64,000 nt of DNA, from positions 1,550,001 through 1,614,000 of the forward strand of contig OY969922.1 of assembly GCA_963704595.1 (NCBI GenBank), written 5' to 3'. The stretch is from Acuticoccus sp963704595. GTDB lineage: Bacteria; Pseudomonadota; Alphaproteobacteria; Rhizobiales; Amorphaceae. The notes beneath the pieces are model-generated. The model ran no database searches and was not told the DNA's origin. It saw nothing but the letters and a program-made list of their open reading frames with translations. Both the position numbers and the translations under genes were made by a program. Of this stretch, positions 1 to 8,438 are shown piece by piece. Each line of letters begins with the position of its first letter. The first letter of the stretch is position 1.

Positions 1-742
1 CGACGGGAGCCTCTTCGCTCTCGCCGAGGTCGTAGCCGCTGTCGCCCTGGGAGCGGAGCAGGCCGTCGAGCGCGGCGCGGGAGATCAGGTCGCAGTAGAG
101 CGTGATCGCGCGTGCGGCGTCGTCGTTACCCGGGATCGGATAGGTGATGCCGTCGGGGTCGCAGTTGGTGTCGAGGATCGCGACCACGGGGATGCCGAGG
201 CGGCGCGCTTCCTGCACCGCGATGGTCTCGCGGTTGGTGTCGATCACGAACACGATGTCCGGCGTGCCACCCATCGACTTGATGCCGCCGAGGTTGCGGT
301 CGAGCTTCTCGCGCTCACGGTCTAGCGTGAGGCGCTCCTTCTTGGTGAAGCCGCCGGCCTGGCCCTGGCCGTCCATCAGCTCCTCGAGCGAGTTGAGGCG
401 CTTGATCGAGTGGGAGATGGTCTTCCAGTTGGTGAGCATGCCGCCGAGCCAGCGCGCGTTGACGTAGTACTGCGCGCATTCGGTGGCGGACTGTGCGACG
501 GCGTCCTGCGCCTGGCGCTTGGTGCCGACCATGAGGAGGCGGCCGCCCTTGGCGACGGTGTCGGAAACCGCCTTCAGCGCCTGGTGCAGCAGCGGAACGG
601 TCTGCGCGAGGTCGATGATGTGGACGTTGTTGCGGGCGCCGAAGATGTATTCGTCCATCTTCGGGTTCCAGCGGTGCGTCTGGTGGCCGAAGTGCACGCC
701 AGCTTCGAGGAGCTGACGCATCGTGAAGTCGGGTACTGCCAT
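1..742 (-). CDS. rpsB: 30S ribosomal protein S2 (partial, 3' end off the left edge)
   Basis: Ribosomal protein S2, a component of the small subunit needed for S1 binding. The reverse strand starts MAVPDFTMRQLLEAGVHFGH at the ATG at 742 and continues with family motifs such as FGARNNVHIIDL, ARWLGGMLTNW and GGTPDIVFVIDT. About 247 residues are visible; the C-terminus lies beyond base 1. S2 is normally the first gene of an rpsB-tsf operon. Here it is transcribed away from tsf, with a carbonic anhydrase gene between them. The identification is certain; the arrangement is the odd part. Confidence 0.97.
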   Translation of the reverse strand, partial: MAVPDFTMRQLLEAGVHFGHQTHRWNPKMDEYIFGARNNVHIIDLAQTVPLLHQALKAVSDTVAKGGRLLMVGTKRQAQDAVAQSATECAQYYVNARWLGGMLTNWKTISHSIKRLNSLEELMDGQGQAGGFTKKERLTLDREREKLDRNLGGIKSMGGTPDIVFVIDTNRETIAVQEARRLGIPVVAILDTNCDPDGITYPIPGNDDAARAITLYCDLISRAALDGLLRSQGDSGYDLGESEEAPV

Positions 743-1006
743 TTTAAAGTCTCATCCGGTTGAACCGCCGCGAGCGCTGCCAGGATGGCACCGGAAGTCC
801 GTGCTCGCGTGAGGGATTGCGCGGGACATACTTGAGGCTGCACGGGAAGGCAAGAGAGCTGGCGCACGCGGTGGCGCAGAACGGCCTTGTGGCCTGCGCA
901 AACGGCCGCAGCCAGCGCCCATGAACCTGTCGCCTCTTGCGGTGGCGCGCGCGCGATGCAAATCGCAGGGGCGGGGCGGCGCCCCGGCGGCCAGAAGGAG
1001 CGCACC

Positions 1007-1657
1007 TTGGAAGATCTCGACACTTTGTTTTCGCGGAACAAGGCCTGGGCGGACCGGATCAAATCGAGCGACCCGGAATATTTCGAGCGCCTCGCCCTGC
1101 AGCAGGCGCCCGAATATCTCTGGATCGGCTGTTCCGACAGCCGCGTTCCGGCCAACCAGCTGATGGACCTGCCGCCGGGCGAGGTCTTCGTCCACCGCAA
1201 CATCGCCAACGTGGTCTCGCCGTCGGACCTCAACTTCCTCTCGGTGCTGCAGTTCGCCGTCGAGGTGCTGCAGGTGACGACGGTAATCGTCTGCGGGCAC
1301 TACGGCTGCGGCGGCGTGCAGGCGTCGATGTCGGACAAGGACCACGGCCTGATCGACAACTGGCTCAACCACATCCGCCTCGTGCACCGTCTCCATCGCG
1401 ACGAGGTCGACGGGATCAACGACGACACGAAGCGTGCCGACCGGCTGTGCGAGCTCAACGTCATCGAGCAGGTCAGGAACGTCACCTCCACCACCATCGT
1501 GCGCAACGCGTGGGCGCGCGGGCAGGAGCTGAACATCTACGGGCTCGTCTACAACCTGCGTGACGGCGCGCTGCAGCACCTCGTGACCGCGGACCCGTCG
1601 GCGGGTCTGGAGGGAACCGGCCGCCCGCCCGCTCCGATCGATGACGCTGCGGGGTAG
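1007..1657 (+). CDS. can: beta-class carbonic anhydrase
   Basis: Interconverts CO2 and bicarbonate, supplying bicarbonate for carboxylases. The zinc-site motifs of the beta class are visible: CSDSR near residue 40, and the HxxC pair in CGHYGCGG near residue 105. The likely start is the TTG at 1007, because AGAAGGAG at 993-1000 sits six bases upstream; this gives 216 aa, a normal length. The upstream in-frame ATG at 887 would add about 40 residues of low-complexity sequence. The gene is divergent from rpsB and codirectional with tsf 177 bases downstream. A carbonic anhydrase gene in this position is not something I know from other genomes. Confidence 0.93.
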   Translation: MEDLDTLFSRNKAWADRIKSSDPEYFERLALQQAPEYLWIGCSDSRVPANQLMDLPPGEVFVHRNIANVVSPSDLNFLSVLQFAVEVLQVTTVIVCGHYGCGGVQASMSDKDHGLIDNWLNHIRLVHRLHRDEVDGINDDTKRADRLCELNVIEQVRNVTSTTIVRNAWARGQELNIYGLVYNLRDGALQHLVTADPSAGLEGTGRPPAPIDDAAG

Positions 1658-1703
1658 CGGTTCTCGAAAAGGGCGACTATATACCGCCTTCGAGATGCGT
1701 TGT

Positions 1704-1736
1704 TTGCCGCACGGGCCGTTGTGCTTCGTGCGGCAA
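1704..1736 (+). promoter_or_regulatory. perfect inverted repeat in the tsf leader
   Basis: TTGCCGCACG (1704-1713) and CGTGCGGCAA (1727-1736) form a perfect 10-bp stem with a 13-base loop between can and tsf. No T-run follows, so it does not look like an intrinsic terminator of can. Because tsf is cut off from rpsB here, this could be a leader or attenuator element specific to tsf. Function is inferred only from position. Confidence 0.45.
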
Positions 1737-1833
1737 GAGTTCATGCGCAAGGTCTCGACAAGGGGTCGCGCCTCCGTCAAGAGAGGTGCCGGCCGTTGCC
1801 ACAAAAACACGCACAATCAGGACACTTTATACC

Positions 1834-2757
1834 ATGACGATCACCGCGCAGCAGGTGAAGGCGCTCCGCGAGAAAACCGGCGTCGGCATGATGGATTGCA
1901 AGACCGCGCTGAACGAAACCGGTGGCGATATGGAAGCCGCGGTTGACTGGCTGCGCAAGAAAGGTCTGTCGAAAGCCGCGAAGAAGGCGGATCGCGTTGC
2001 AGCCGAAGGCCTCATTGGCGCCGCCTCCGAGGGCACGAAGGCCGTGCTCGTCGAGGTCAACTCCGAGACCGACTTCGTCGCCCGCAACGACCGGTTCCAG
2101 GCTCTCGTCAGCAAGATCGCCAACGAGGCGCTCGCAGCCGGTGGCGACATCGACACGCTGAAGGGCCAGGCGTTCCCCGGCACCGGCCGCACCGTCGGCG
2201 AGGAAGTGACCGAAGCGGTCGCGACCATCGGCGAGAACATGGCGCTGCGCCGCACGGCGATGCTGGAAGTGACCGAAGGCGTCGTCGCGACCTACCTCCA
2301 CAACGCGGTGGCGGACGGTCTCGGCAAGCTCGGCGTTCTGGTCGCGATGGAATCGACCGGCGACAAGACCAAGCTCGAGGAGCTCGGCCGCAAGATCGCG
2401 ATGCACGTCGCGGCGGTGAACCCGCTGGCGCTCGACGTCGACGCGATCCCGGCCGAGGCCGCCGAGCGCGAGCGCGCCGTCTACGCCGACCAGGCCCGTG
2501 CCTCCGGCAAGCCCGACAGCATCATCGACAAGATGGTCGAGGGCCGGATGCGCAAGTTCTACGAGGAAGTCGTGCTCCTGAAGCAGGCCTTCGTCGTGAA
2601 CCCGGACCAGACCGTGGCCGACGCCGTGAAGGAAGCCGAGGCTTCCGTCGGCGCACCGATCGCGGTGAAGGGCTTCGTCCGCTTCGCCCTCGGCGAGGGG
2701 ATCGAGCGCGAACAGTCCGACTTCGCCGCCGAAGTCGCCGCGGCCGCTGGCCACTGA
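1834..2757 (+). CDS. tsf: elongation factor Ts
   Basis: Guanine nucleotide exchange factor that regenerates EF-Tu-GTP. The N-terminal UBA-like helix carries the family signature TGVGMMDCKTAL, and the core motif TDFVARN follows near residue 80. 307 aa, the normal full length. The ATG at 1834 starts MTITAQQVKALREKTG as in other EF-Ts; an upstream in-frame ATG at 1786 would add an unrelated 16 residues. It is followed by pyrH after 5 bases, as in most proteobacteria. Its usual upstream partner rpsB is on the other strand here. Confidence 0.97.
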   Translation: MTITAQQVKALREKTGVGMMDCKTALNETGGDMEAAVDWLRKKGLSKAAKKADRVAAEGLIGAASEGTKAVLVEVNSETDFVARNDRFQALVSKIANEALAAGGDIDTLKGQAFPGTGRTVGEEVTEAVATIGENMALRRTAMLEVTEGVVATYLHNAVADGLGKLGVLVAMESTGDKTKLEELGRKIAMHVAAVNPLALDVDAIPAEAAERERAVYADQARASGKPDSIIDKMVEGRMRKFYEEVVLLKQAFVVNPDQTVADAVKEAEASVGAPIAVKGFVRFALGEGIEREQSDFAAEVAAAAGH

Positions 2758-2762
2758 GCGCC

Positions 2763-3494
2763 GTGCCGACAAAACTCAAGCCGGCGTCCGAGTGGCGCCG
2801 GCTTCTCATCAAGGTGTCCGGCGAGGCGCTGATGGGCGACGGCGCCCACGGCATCTCCCAGCAGACGCTTCAGCGCATCTCCTCGGAGATCGTGGAGGTC
2901 GTCCGGTCCGGCTGTGAAGTCGGCCTCGTCATCGGCGGCGGCAACTTCCTGCGCGGCGCCAACCAGATGCTGACGGCCGTCGACCGGGTTGCCGGCGACC
3001 AGATGGGCATGCTCGCGACCGTGATGAACGCGGTCGCCGTCGCCGCCCAGCTTCGCGCGCTCGGCACCGAGGCCGTCGTCCTGTCCGCCATCGACGTTCC
3101 GGTAATCTGCGACCGCTTCACCCACCGCGGTGCGCTGAAGCACATGGCGGAAGGGCGCGTGGTGCTCTTTGCCGCCGGCACCGGCCATCCCTTCTTCACC
3201 ACCGACACGGCCGCCTCCCTGCGCGCCGTCGAGATGGGCTGCGATGCGCTGCTGAAGGGCACCAACGTCGACGGCGTCTACACCGCCGACCCCAAGAGCG
3301 ACCCCACCGCCACCCGCTACGAGACGGTGACGCACCAGGAAGCGCTGGAGAAGAATCTTGGCGTGATGGATGCGGCCGCGATCGCGCTCGCCCGCGACAA
3401 CGGGCTGCCGATCGTGGTGTTCTCGATCAAGGACGAGGGCGCGCTGCCGCGGGTTGCGCGCGGCGAGGGCGTCTCCACCATCGTCTGCGACTGA
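2763..3494 (+). CDS. pyrH: UMP kinase
   Basis: Phosphorylates UMP to UDP in pyrimidine nucleotide synthesis; bacterial type of the amino acid kinase fold, hexameric. Visible features: KVSGEALMG near the N-terminus, the glycine-rich VIGGGNFLRG loop, the FAAGTGHPFFTTDTAA nucleotide-binding stretch, and ALLKGTNVDGVY. 243 aa, typical. The start is GTG at 2763, five bases after the tsf stop, so the pair is probably cotranscribed. A strong hairpin follows the stop. Confidence 0.96.
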   Translation: MPTKLKPASEWRRLLIKVSGEALMGDGAHGISQQTLQRISSEIVEVVRSGCEVGLVIGGGNFLRGANQMLTAVDRVAGDQMGMLATVMNAVAVAAQLRALGTEAVVLSAIDVPVICDRFTHRGALKHMAEGRVVLFAAGTGHPFFTTDTAASLRAVEMGCDALLKGTNVDGVYTADPKSDPTATRYETVTHQEALEKNLGVMDAAAIALARDNGLPIVVFSIKDEGALPRVARGEGVSTIVCD

Positions 3495-3500
3495 TCGGAC

Positions 3501-3534
3501 GGCCCTTCGTGCAACATGGCGTTGCCGAAGGGCC
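3501..3534 (+). terminator. hairpin between pyrH and frr
   Basis: GGCCCTTCG (3501-3509) pairs with CGAAGGGCC (3526-3534), and GCAAC with GTTGC inside it, with one bulged T and an ATGGC loop. A short pyrimidine stretch (TTCCCA) follows rather than a real T-run, so it may be a partial terminator or an RNA-stabilising structure. Confidence 0.6.
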
Positions 3535-3603
3535 TTCCCACTTGATACCAAGCGCTTCGCCCATCGTCGGGCGGACATAAAAACGTGACTGAGGAGAGCC
3601 GAG

Positions 3604-4155
3604 ATGAGCGTCGACCTTGATGACCTGGCACGGCGAATGGACGGCGTGATCCAGGGCTTTAAGACCGAGCTGTCCGGTCTGCGCACCGGCCGCGCCAGCG
3701 CCTCGATGCTGGAGCCCGTGACCGTGGAGGCCTACGGCACCACCATGCCGCTGTCGCAGGTGGCGACCGTTTCGGTGCCCGAGGCGCGCCTCATCAACGT
3801 TCAGGTCTGGGACCGTTCCATGGCGCAGGCCGTGGAAAAGGCGATCCGCGAGTCCAGCCTCGGCCTCAACCCCGTGGTCGAGGGCACCGTGATGCGCATC
3901 CCGATCCCCGAGCTCAACGCCGAGCGCCGCGCCGAGCTCGTGAAGGTCGCCCACAAATATTCCGAGCAGGCCAAGATCTCGATCCGTCACGTTCGCCGCG
4001 ACGGCATGGAAGACATCAAGAAGTCGGAGAAGGACGGCGTCAGCAAGGACGACATGCGCGTCCAGTCCGACCGCGTCCAGAAACTGACGGACGACAAAGT
4101 CTCCGAGATTGATGCTATCCTTGCGACGAAAGAGCAAGAAATCACACAGATCTGA
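3604..4155 (+). CDS. frr: ribosome recycling factor
   Basis: Works with EF-G to split post-termination ribosomes. 183 aa, close to the usual 185. Conserved features: FKTELSGLRTGRAS near residue 25, and the C-terminal helical LVKVAHKYSEQAKISIRHVRRDG segment. A GAGGAG ribosome-binding site lies eight bases before the ATG. frr and uppS are four bases apart, so it heads the envelope-biogenesis run, although the pyrH-frr gap holds a hairpin and may hold its own promoter. Confidence 0.97.
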   Translation: MSVDLDDLARRMDGVIQGFKTELSGLRTGRASASMLEPVTVEAYGTTMPLSQVATVSVPEARLINVQVWDRSMAQAVEKAIRESSLGLNPVVEGTVMRIPIPELNAERRAELVKVAHKYSEQAKISIRHVRRDGMEDIKKSEKDGVSKDDMRVQSDRVQKLTDDKVSEIDAILATKEQEITQI

Positions 4156-4159
4156 AAGC

Positions 4160-4936
4160 GTGAGCCACATCCCCGCCGGTCCGCCGCCTGCGCCTTCGCC
4201 GCCGCTGACGACCAGCGGGGTGCCCCGGCACGTCGCCATCATCATGGATGGCAACGGGCGCTGGGCCGGGCGGCGTGGGCTTCCGCGCACGTTCGGGCAC
4301 CGCAAGGGCGTGGAGTCGGTCCGGCGGATCGTCCGCCACGCCGGCAACCGCGGCATCGGCGTTCTCACCCTCTATGCCTTCTCCCGCGAGAACTGGAAAC
4401 GGCCGAAAGCCGAAGTCAGTGAACTGATGGGCCTCCTCCAGCGCTATATCCGCAGCGACCTCGATGAACTGGTCGCGCAGGGGGTGCGGGTGCAGGTCAT
4501 CGGTGGACGGAACGATCTCGACAAGTCGCTGCTCGACATGATCGAGAATGCGGAGGCGCGGACGGCGGCGAACGATCGGATGCACCTCGTTCTCGCGTTC
4601 AACTATGGCGGGCGGGACGAGATCGTCCGCGCCGCCCGGCGCGCCGCCGAAGCCGTGGCGCGCGGCGAGCTTGCCGTCGAAGCGCTGGACGAAGGCGCCT
4701 TCGCCGGCTTCCTCGACACCGGCGCGCTCCCCGATCCCGACCTCGTGATCCGCACGAGCGGCGAGCAGCGGATCTCGAACTTCCTCCTTTGGCAGTCCGC
4801 CTACGCCGAGTACGCCTTCCCGTGCGCCCTCTGGCCGGACTTCGACGAGGCGATGTTCGACGAGGCACTGCGCGATTTCGCCAGCCGCGAGCGGCGCTTC
4901 GGCACCGTGCCGACGATCACCGCCGTGTCGACGTGA
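4160..4936 (+). CDS. uppS: isoprenyl transferase (undecaprenyl diphosphate synthase)
   Basis: Condenses isopentenyl diphosphate onto farnesyl diphosphate with cis geometry to make the C55 lipid carrier used for peptidoglycan and other envelope polymers. The catalytic signature IMDGNGRWA lies near residue 27, LYAFSRENWKRP follows near residue 75, and RTSGEQRISNFLLWQ near residue 200. GTG at 4160 is the best start (258 aa), four bases after frr. Its stop overlaps the cdsA start by four bases, which indicates translational coupling. Confidence 0.95.
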   Translation: MSHIPAGPPPAPSPPLTTSGVPRHVAIIMDGNGRWAGRRGLPRTFGHRKGVESVRRIVRHAGNRGIGVLTLYAFSRENWKRPKAEVSELMGLLQRYIRSDLDELVAQGVRVQVIGGRNDLDKSLLDMIENAEARTAANDRMHLVLAFNYGGRDEIVRAARRAAEAVARGELAVEALDEGAFAGFLDTGALPDPDLVIRTSGEQRISNFLLWQSAYAEYAFPCALWPDFDEAMFDEALRDFASRERRFGTVPTITAVST

Positions 4937-5892
4937 GCCGGATCGACCGTTTCTCGCGCCTGAGGGCCGGGCGGGACCGGGCCGTGGTTCCGAAGAAGCC
5001 GCCGCAGCGGATCCGCGCGCGCGTCAGGGCGCTGCGCGAGCGCTTCCTCTTCAACCGCGAGATGCGCCTCAGGCTGATGTCGGCCGCGGTGCTGATCCCC
5101 ATCGTCATCGGCACGGCCTACATGGGCGGCCTCTGGTTCCTGGCGCTGTCGCTCGCGATCGGCGCGGCCGTCCTTTACGAGTGGCTGCACATGGTGGGCG
5201 CCGGCAAGATGATGACCGTGCGCATCGTCGGCTGGGTCGCGCTCGTCGGCATCGGCGTCCTCGCGCAGGAAATGCCGCTTCCGGTGGCGCTCGCCGGCGT
5301 TGCCATCGCGGCGGGCATCTCCGCTGCCGCCGGGGCACTGCAGAAATCGCCGGTGTCGCTGCGCTGGGTCGCGGCGGGCACCGTTTACGCCGGGCTCGCG
5401 GTCGTCTCGCTGGTGGCGCTGCGCAAGGGCGCCGACGGGTTCGGCGCGGTGATCTTCGTCTTCCTCATCGCCTGGGCGAGCGACACGATGGCCTTCTTCG
5501 TCGGCCGCAAGGTCGGCGGCCCGAAGCTGTGGCCGAGCGTATCGCCCAGCAAGACATGGTCGGGCGCGATCGGCGGCTTCGTCGCGGCGATGCTGTTCGC
5601 CGCCCTCGTCGGCAACTTGCTGGACGTGCGTTTCGCGGCCGGAACGCTGCTCGCCGCGGGCCTCGTGGCGATTGCGGCACAGCTCGGCGACCTCCTCGAA
5701 TCGGCGGCCAAGCGGCGCTTCTCGATCAAGGACGCCGGCACGCTCATCCCCGGCCATGGCGGTGTGATGGACAGGGTCGACGGGCTGATGGCGGCCGCCC
5801 TCGTCAGCGTCCTCCTCGGCGCCGCGATGGCGGCCTTCACCGCCGCCAGCACGCCCGCGACCGGGCTCCTCACCCTGATGGGCACCGGATGA
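4933..5892 (+). CDS. cdsA: phosphatidate cytidylyltransferase
   Basis: Makes CDP-diacylglycerol from phosphatidate and CTP in the inner membrane, the branch point for phospholipid headgroups. Several transmembrane segments follow a positively charged N-terminus of about 45 residues. The CdsA signature is clear near residues 270-295: KRRFSIKDAGTLIPGHGG, then MDRVDG. GTG at 4933 overlaps the uppS stop (GTGA). The stop overlaps the dxr ATG by four bases. The long basic N-terminus could mean that translation really begins at the ATG near 5062. Confidence 0.94.
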   Translation: MSRIDRFSRLRAGRDRAVVPKKPPQRIRARVRALRERFLFNREMRLRLMSAAVLIPIVIGTAYMGGLWFLALSLAIGAAVLYEWLHMVGAGKMMTVRIVGWVALVGIGVLAQEMPLPVALAGVAIAAGISAAAGALQKSPVSLRWVAAGTVYAGLAVVSLVALRKGADGFGAVIFVFLIAWASDTMAFFVGRKVGGPKLWPSVSPSKTWSGAIGGFVAAMLFAALVGNLLDVRFAAGTLLAAGLVAIAAQLGDLLESAAKRRFSIKDAGTLIPGHGGVMDRVDGLMAAALVSVLLGAAMAAFTAASTPATGLLTLMGTG

Positions 5893-7049
5893 CACGCGTC
5901 GTCCTCCTCGGTGCCACGGGCTCCGTCGGCACCTCGGCGCTCGCGGCGATCGAGGCCGGCGGGTTCGAACTCGTCGGCGTCGCGGCCAACTGCAATGTCG
6001 ACGAGCTGTGCGCCATCGCCGAGCGTCACCGGCCGCAGCTGACGGTCGCGGCGGACCCCACCTGCGGCAAGGCGCTCACGGCCCGGCTCGCCCCGCTCGG
6101 CCTCGCGACCGCCGCCGGCGCCGACGCCATGGTCGCGCTCGCTGCGATGGACGCCGACCGCGTGATCGTCGCGATCCCCGGCTTCGCGGCGCTCCGCCCC
6201 GCGCTCGCCGCGATCGACGCCGGCCGCATCGTCTGCCTCGCCAACAAGGAAGTGCTCGTCGCGGCGGGGGAGGTCGCGATGGCCCGCGTCCGCGCGTCCG
6301 GCGCCACCGTCCTCCCTGTGGATTCCGAGCATAACGCGATCTTCCAGGTCTTCGAGCGCGTGGCGCTCGGCGCGATCACGCAGATCGTCCTCACGGCGTC
6401 CGGCGGCCCGTTCCGTCAGGCCACGCTGGAGTTCATGCGCGCCGCAGGTCCCCGCCAGGCGCTCAAGCACCCCAACTGGTCGATGGGGGCGAAGATCTCC
6501 ATCGATTCCGCGACGATGATGAACAAGGGCCTCGAGGTGATCGAGGCGCACCATCTCTTCCCCGTCGGCCCGGACCGGATCGGGGTGGTCGTCCACCCGC
6601 AGTCGATCGTCCACGGCATGGTGCATTACGCCGACGGCTCCTGCCTGGCGCACCTGTCCAACCCGTCGATGGTGACGCCGATCGCTCATTGTCTCCATTA
6701 TCCCGACCGCGGGCCGGCGCCGGTCCAGCCGCTCGATCTGGTGGCGCTCGGCCGGCTCACCTTCGAGGCGCCGGACGAGATCCGCTTCCCCGCCCTGCGG
6801 CTCGCCAACGCAGCGCTGCGCGCTGGCACCGCCTCGACCAATGCGCTAAACGCCGCCAACGAGGTCGCCGTCGCGTCTTTCCTCGCCGAGGAGATCGGGT
6901 TTCTGGACATTGCCGCCATCGTCGAGGAGACGCTGGACGCCATGGCCGGGACCGGCGTGGCGGCGGACAGCGTCGATGCGGTCGAGGCGATCGACGGAGA
7001 GGCGCGACGAATTGCGCGGGAGAAGATCCCGGCAATGGCGACGCGCTAG
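5889..7049 (+). CDS. dxr: 1-deoxy-D-xylulose-5-phosphate reductoisomerase
   Basis: Second step of the MEP isoprenoid pathway, NADPH-dependent conversion of DXP to MEP. The N-terminal Rossmann loop GATGSVGTS is at residues 8-16. Other landmarks are the LANKE motif, the TASGGPFR substrate loop, and WSMGAKISIDSATMMNKG, which contains metal- and substrate-binding residues. 386 aa, normal. The ATG at 5889 overlaps the cdsA stop. Its product feeds uppS upstream, so isoprenoid supply and carrier synthesis are in one operon. Confidence 0.96.
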   Translation: MTRVVLLGATGSVGTSALAAIEAGGFELVGVAANCNVDELCAIAERHRPQLTVAADPTCGKALTARLAPLGLATAAGADAMVALAAMDADRVIVAIPGFAALRPALAAIDAGRIVCLANKEVLVAAGEVAMARVRASGATVLPVDSEHNAIFQVFERVALGAITQIVLTASGGPFRQATLEFMRAAGPRQALKHPNWSMGAKISIDSATMMNKGLEVIEAHHLFPVGPDRIGVVVHPQSIVHGMVHYADGSCLAHLSNPSMVTPIAHCLHYPDRGPAPVQPLDLVALGRLTFEAPDEIRFPALRLANAALRAGTASTNALNAANEVAVASFLAEEIGFLDIAAIVEETLDAMAGTGVAADSVDAVEAIDGEARRIAREKIPAMATR

Positions 7050-7159
7050 GCTCACATCAAGGCACGGCCGCCCGGGCGGCTATACACAGCGCGATGGCAA
7101 CGCGCGCCGATGAACGAATCAGTCAGTATCGACGGCGCGTGTAATTGGAAGGTAATTCG

Positions 7160-8293
7160 ATGGACTATATTCTGTCCCTGGGCTCGAACTTCGCCAGCTA
7201 TGCGCTGCCGTTCCTGTTCGTGCTCGGCCTCATCATCTTTGTCCACGAGATGGGGCACTTCCTCGTCGCACGCTGGTGCGGGGTCGCGGTCGATGCCTTC
7301 TCGATCGGCTTCGGGCCCGAGCTGTTCGGCTGGAACGACCGCTACAACACCCGCTGGAAGCTGTCGCTCGTCCCGCTCGGCGGCTACGTGAAGTTTGCCG
7401 GGGACGAGAACGCCGCCAGCGTTCCGGACCACGCCGCCCTCGAGCGGATGACGGAGCGGGAGCGCAAGACGAGCTTCTTCCTGAAGCCGCTCTGGCAGCG
7501 CGCGGCCATCGTCGCCGCGGGGCCGATCGCCAACTTCATTCTCGCGATCGTGATCTTCGCGGTCTATTTCTCGATCCACGGCCGTCCGATGGCGGACGCG
7601 ATGGTCTCCTCCGTCCAGCCCGACAGCCCGGCCGCGGCCGCAGGCTTCGAGCCCGGCGACGTGATCGTCGCGATCGACGGCGACGCGGTTTCAAGCTTCT
7701 CCGTGGTCCAGCGGATCGTCGCCAGCGCGGCAGGCGAGACGCTGACCTTCACGGTCCGCCGTGACGGCGAATCGGTCGACCTCGTCGCGACGCCGGAAAT
7801 GCGCGAGCTGACCGACCCGTTCGGCAACCCCTACGCGCAGGGTGTGCTCGGCGTGCAACGGGACGTCGGCGCCGAGGGGATCCCGCGCGAGAAGCTCGGC
7901 CCCTTCCAGGCGGTGGCCGCCGGGGTGGACGAAACATTCTACATCACCAAGCGGACTGCGGAGGTTGTGGGCGGGATCATCACCGGTACGCAGTCGGCAA
8001 GTCAGCTCGGCGGGCCGCTCCGTGTCGCGCAGGTTTCGGGCGAGGTGGCGTCGATTTCGTTCGCCGCGCTGTTCAGTCTGGCCGCGATGCTGTCGGTTTC
8101 GATCGGTCTCATTAACCTCCTGCCGGTCCCGATGCTCGACGGCGGACATCTCCTCTTCTACGCGATCGAGGCTCTGCGCGGGCGTCCCTTGTCCGAGCGG
8201 GCGCAGGACGTCGGATTCCGCATCGGGCTCGGCCTGGTCTTGCTGTTAATGGGTTTCGCGACATTCAACGACATCGTTCACCTTACCTCGTAG
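7160..8293 (+). CDS. rseP: site-2 metalloprotease RseP (PDZ domain)
   Basis: Intramembrane zinc protease that cuts anti-sigma factors or signal-peptide remnants. The zinc motif HEMGH sits in the first transmembrane segment near residue 30, one PDZ domain (PDSPAAAAGFEPGDVIVAIDG) lies near residues 155-175, and the second zinc-ligand motif LDGGHLLF is near residue 330. 377 aa. The ATG at 7160 has GGAAGG seven bases upstream. It has one PDZ where E. coli RseP has two, which is usual in alphaproteobacteria. Confidence 0.94.
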   Translation: MDYILSLGSNFASYALPFLFVLGLIIFVHEMGHFLVARWCGVAVDAFSIGFGPELFGWNDRYNTRWKLSLVPLGGYVKFAGDENAASVPDHAALERMTERERKTSFFLKPLWQRAAIVAAGPIANFILAIVIFAVYFSIHGRPMADAMVSSVQPDSPAAAAGFEPGDVIVAIDGDAVSSFSVVQRIVASAAGETLTFTVRRDGESVDLVATPEMRELTDPFGNPYAQGVLGVQRDVGAEGIPREKLGPFQAVAAGVDETFYITKRTAEVVGGIITGTQSASQLGGPLRVAQVSGEVASISFAALFSLAAMLSVSIGLINLLPVPMLDGGHLLFYAIEALRGRPLSERAQDVGFRIGLGLVLLLMGFATFNDIVHLTS

Positions 8294-8317
8294 GGAGCGT
8301 GGCATCGGCGCAACGGT

Positions 8318-8335
8318 AGGCCTGCAAACAGGCCT
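8318..8335 (+). promoter_or_regulatory. small hairpin in the rseP-bamA gap
   Basis: AGGCCTG-CAAA-CAGGCCT forms a perfect 7-bp stem with a four-base loop, 24 bases after the rseP stop. There is no T-run. It may mark the end of the rseP transcript or stabilise it. Confidence 0.35.
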
Positions 8336-8391
8336 CGGACGGGTCCCATCGCCTTGTTCTCACGGCCGGAGGCGAGCATAGCTTGGGGCAG

Positions 8392-8410
8392 AACCGCACC
8401 TGTGGCGGTT
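8392..8410 (+). promoter_or_regulatory. hairpin just upstream of bamA
   Basis: AACCGC (8392-8397) and GCGGTT (8405-8410) form a 6-bp stem with a seven-base loop, 28 bases before the preferred bamA start. It could influence bamA translation. Assigned by position only. Confidence 0.3.
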
Positions 8411-8438
8411 GGAAGTAAAGCGAGGCTATGTCCCGATC

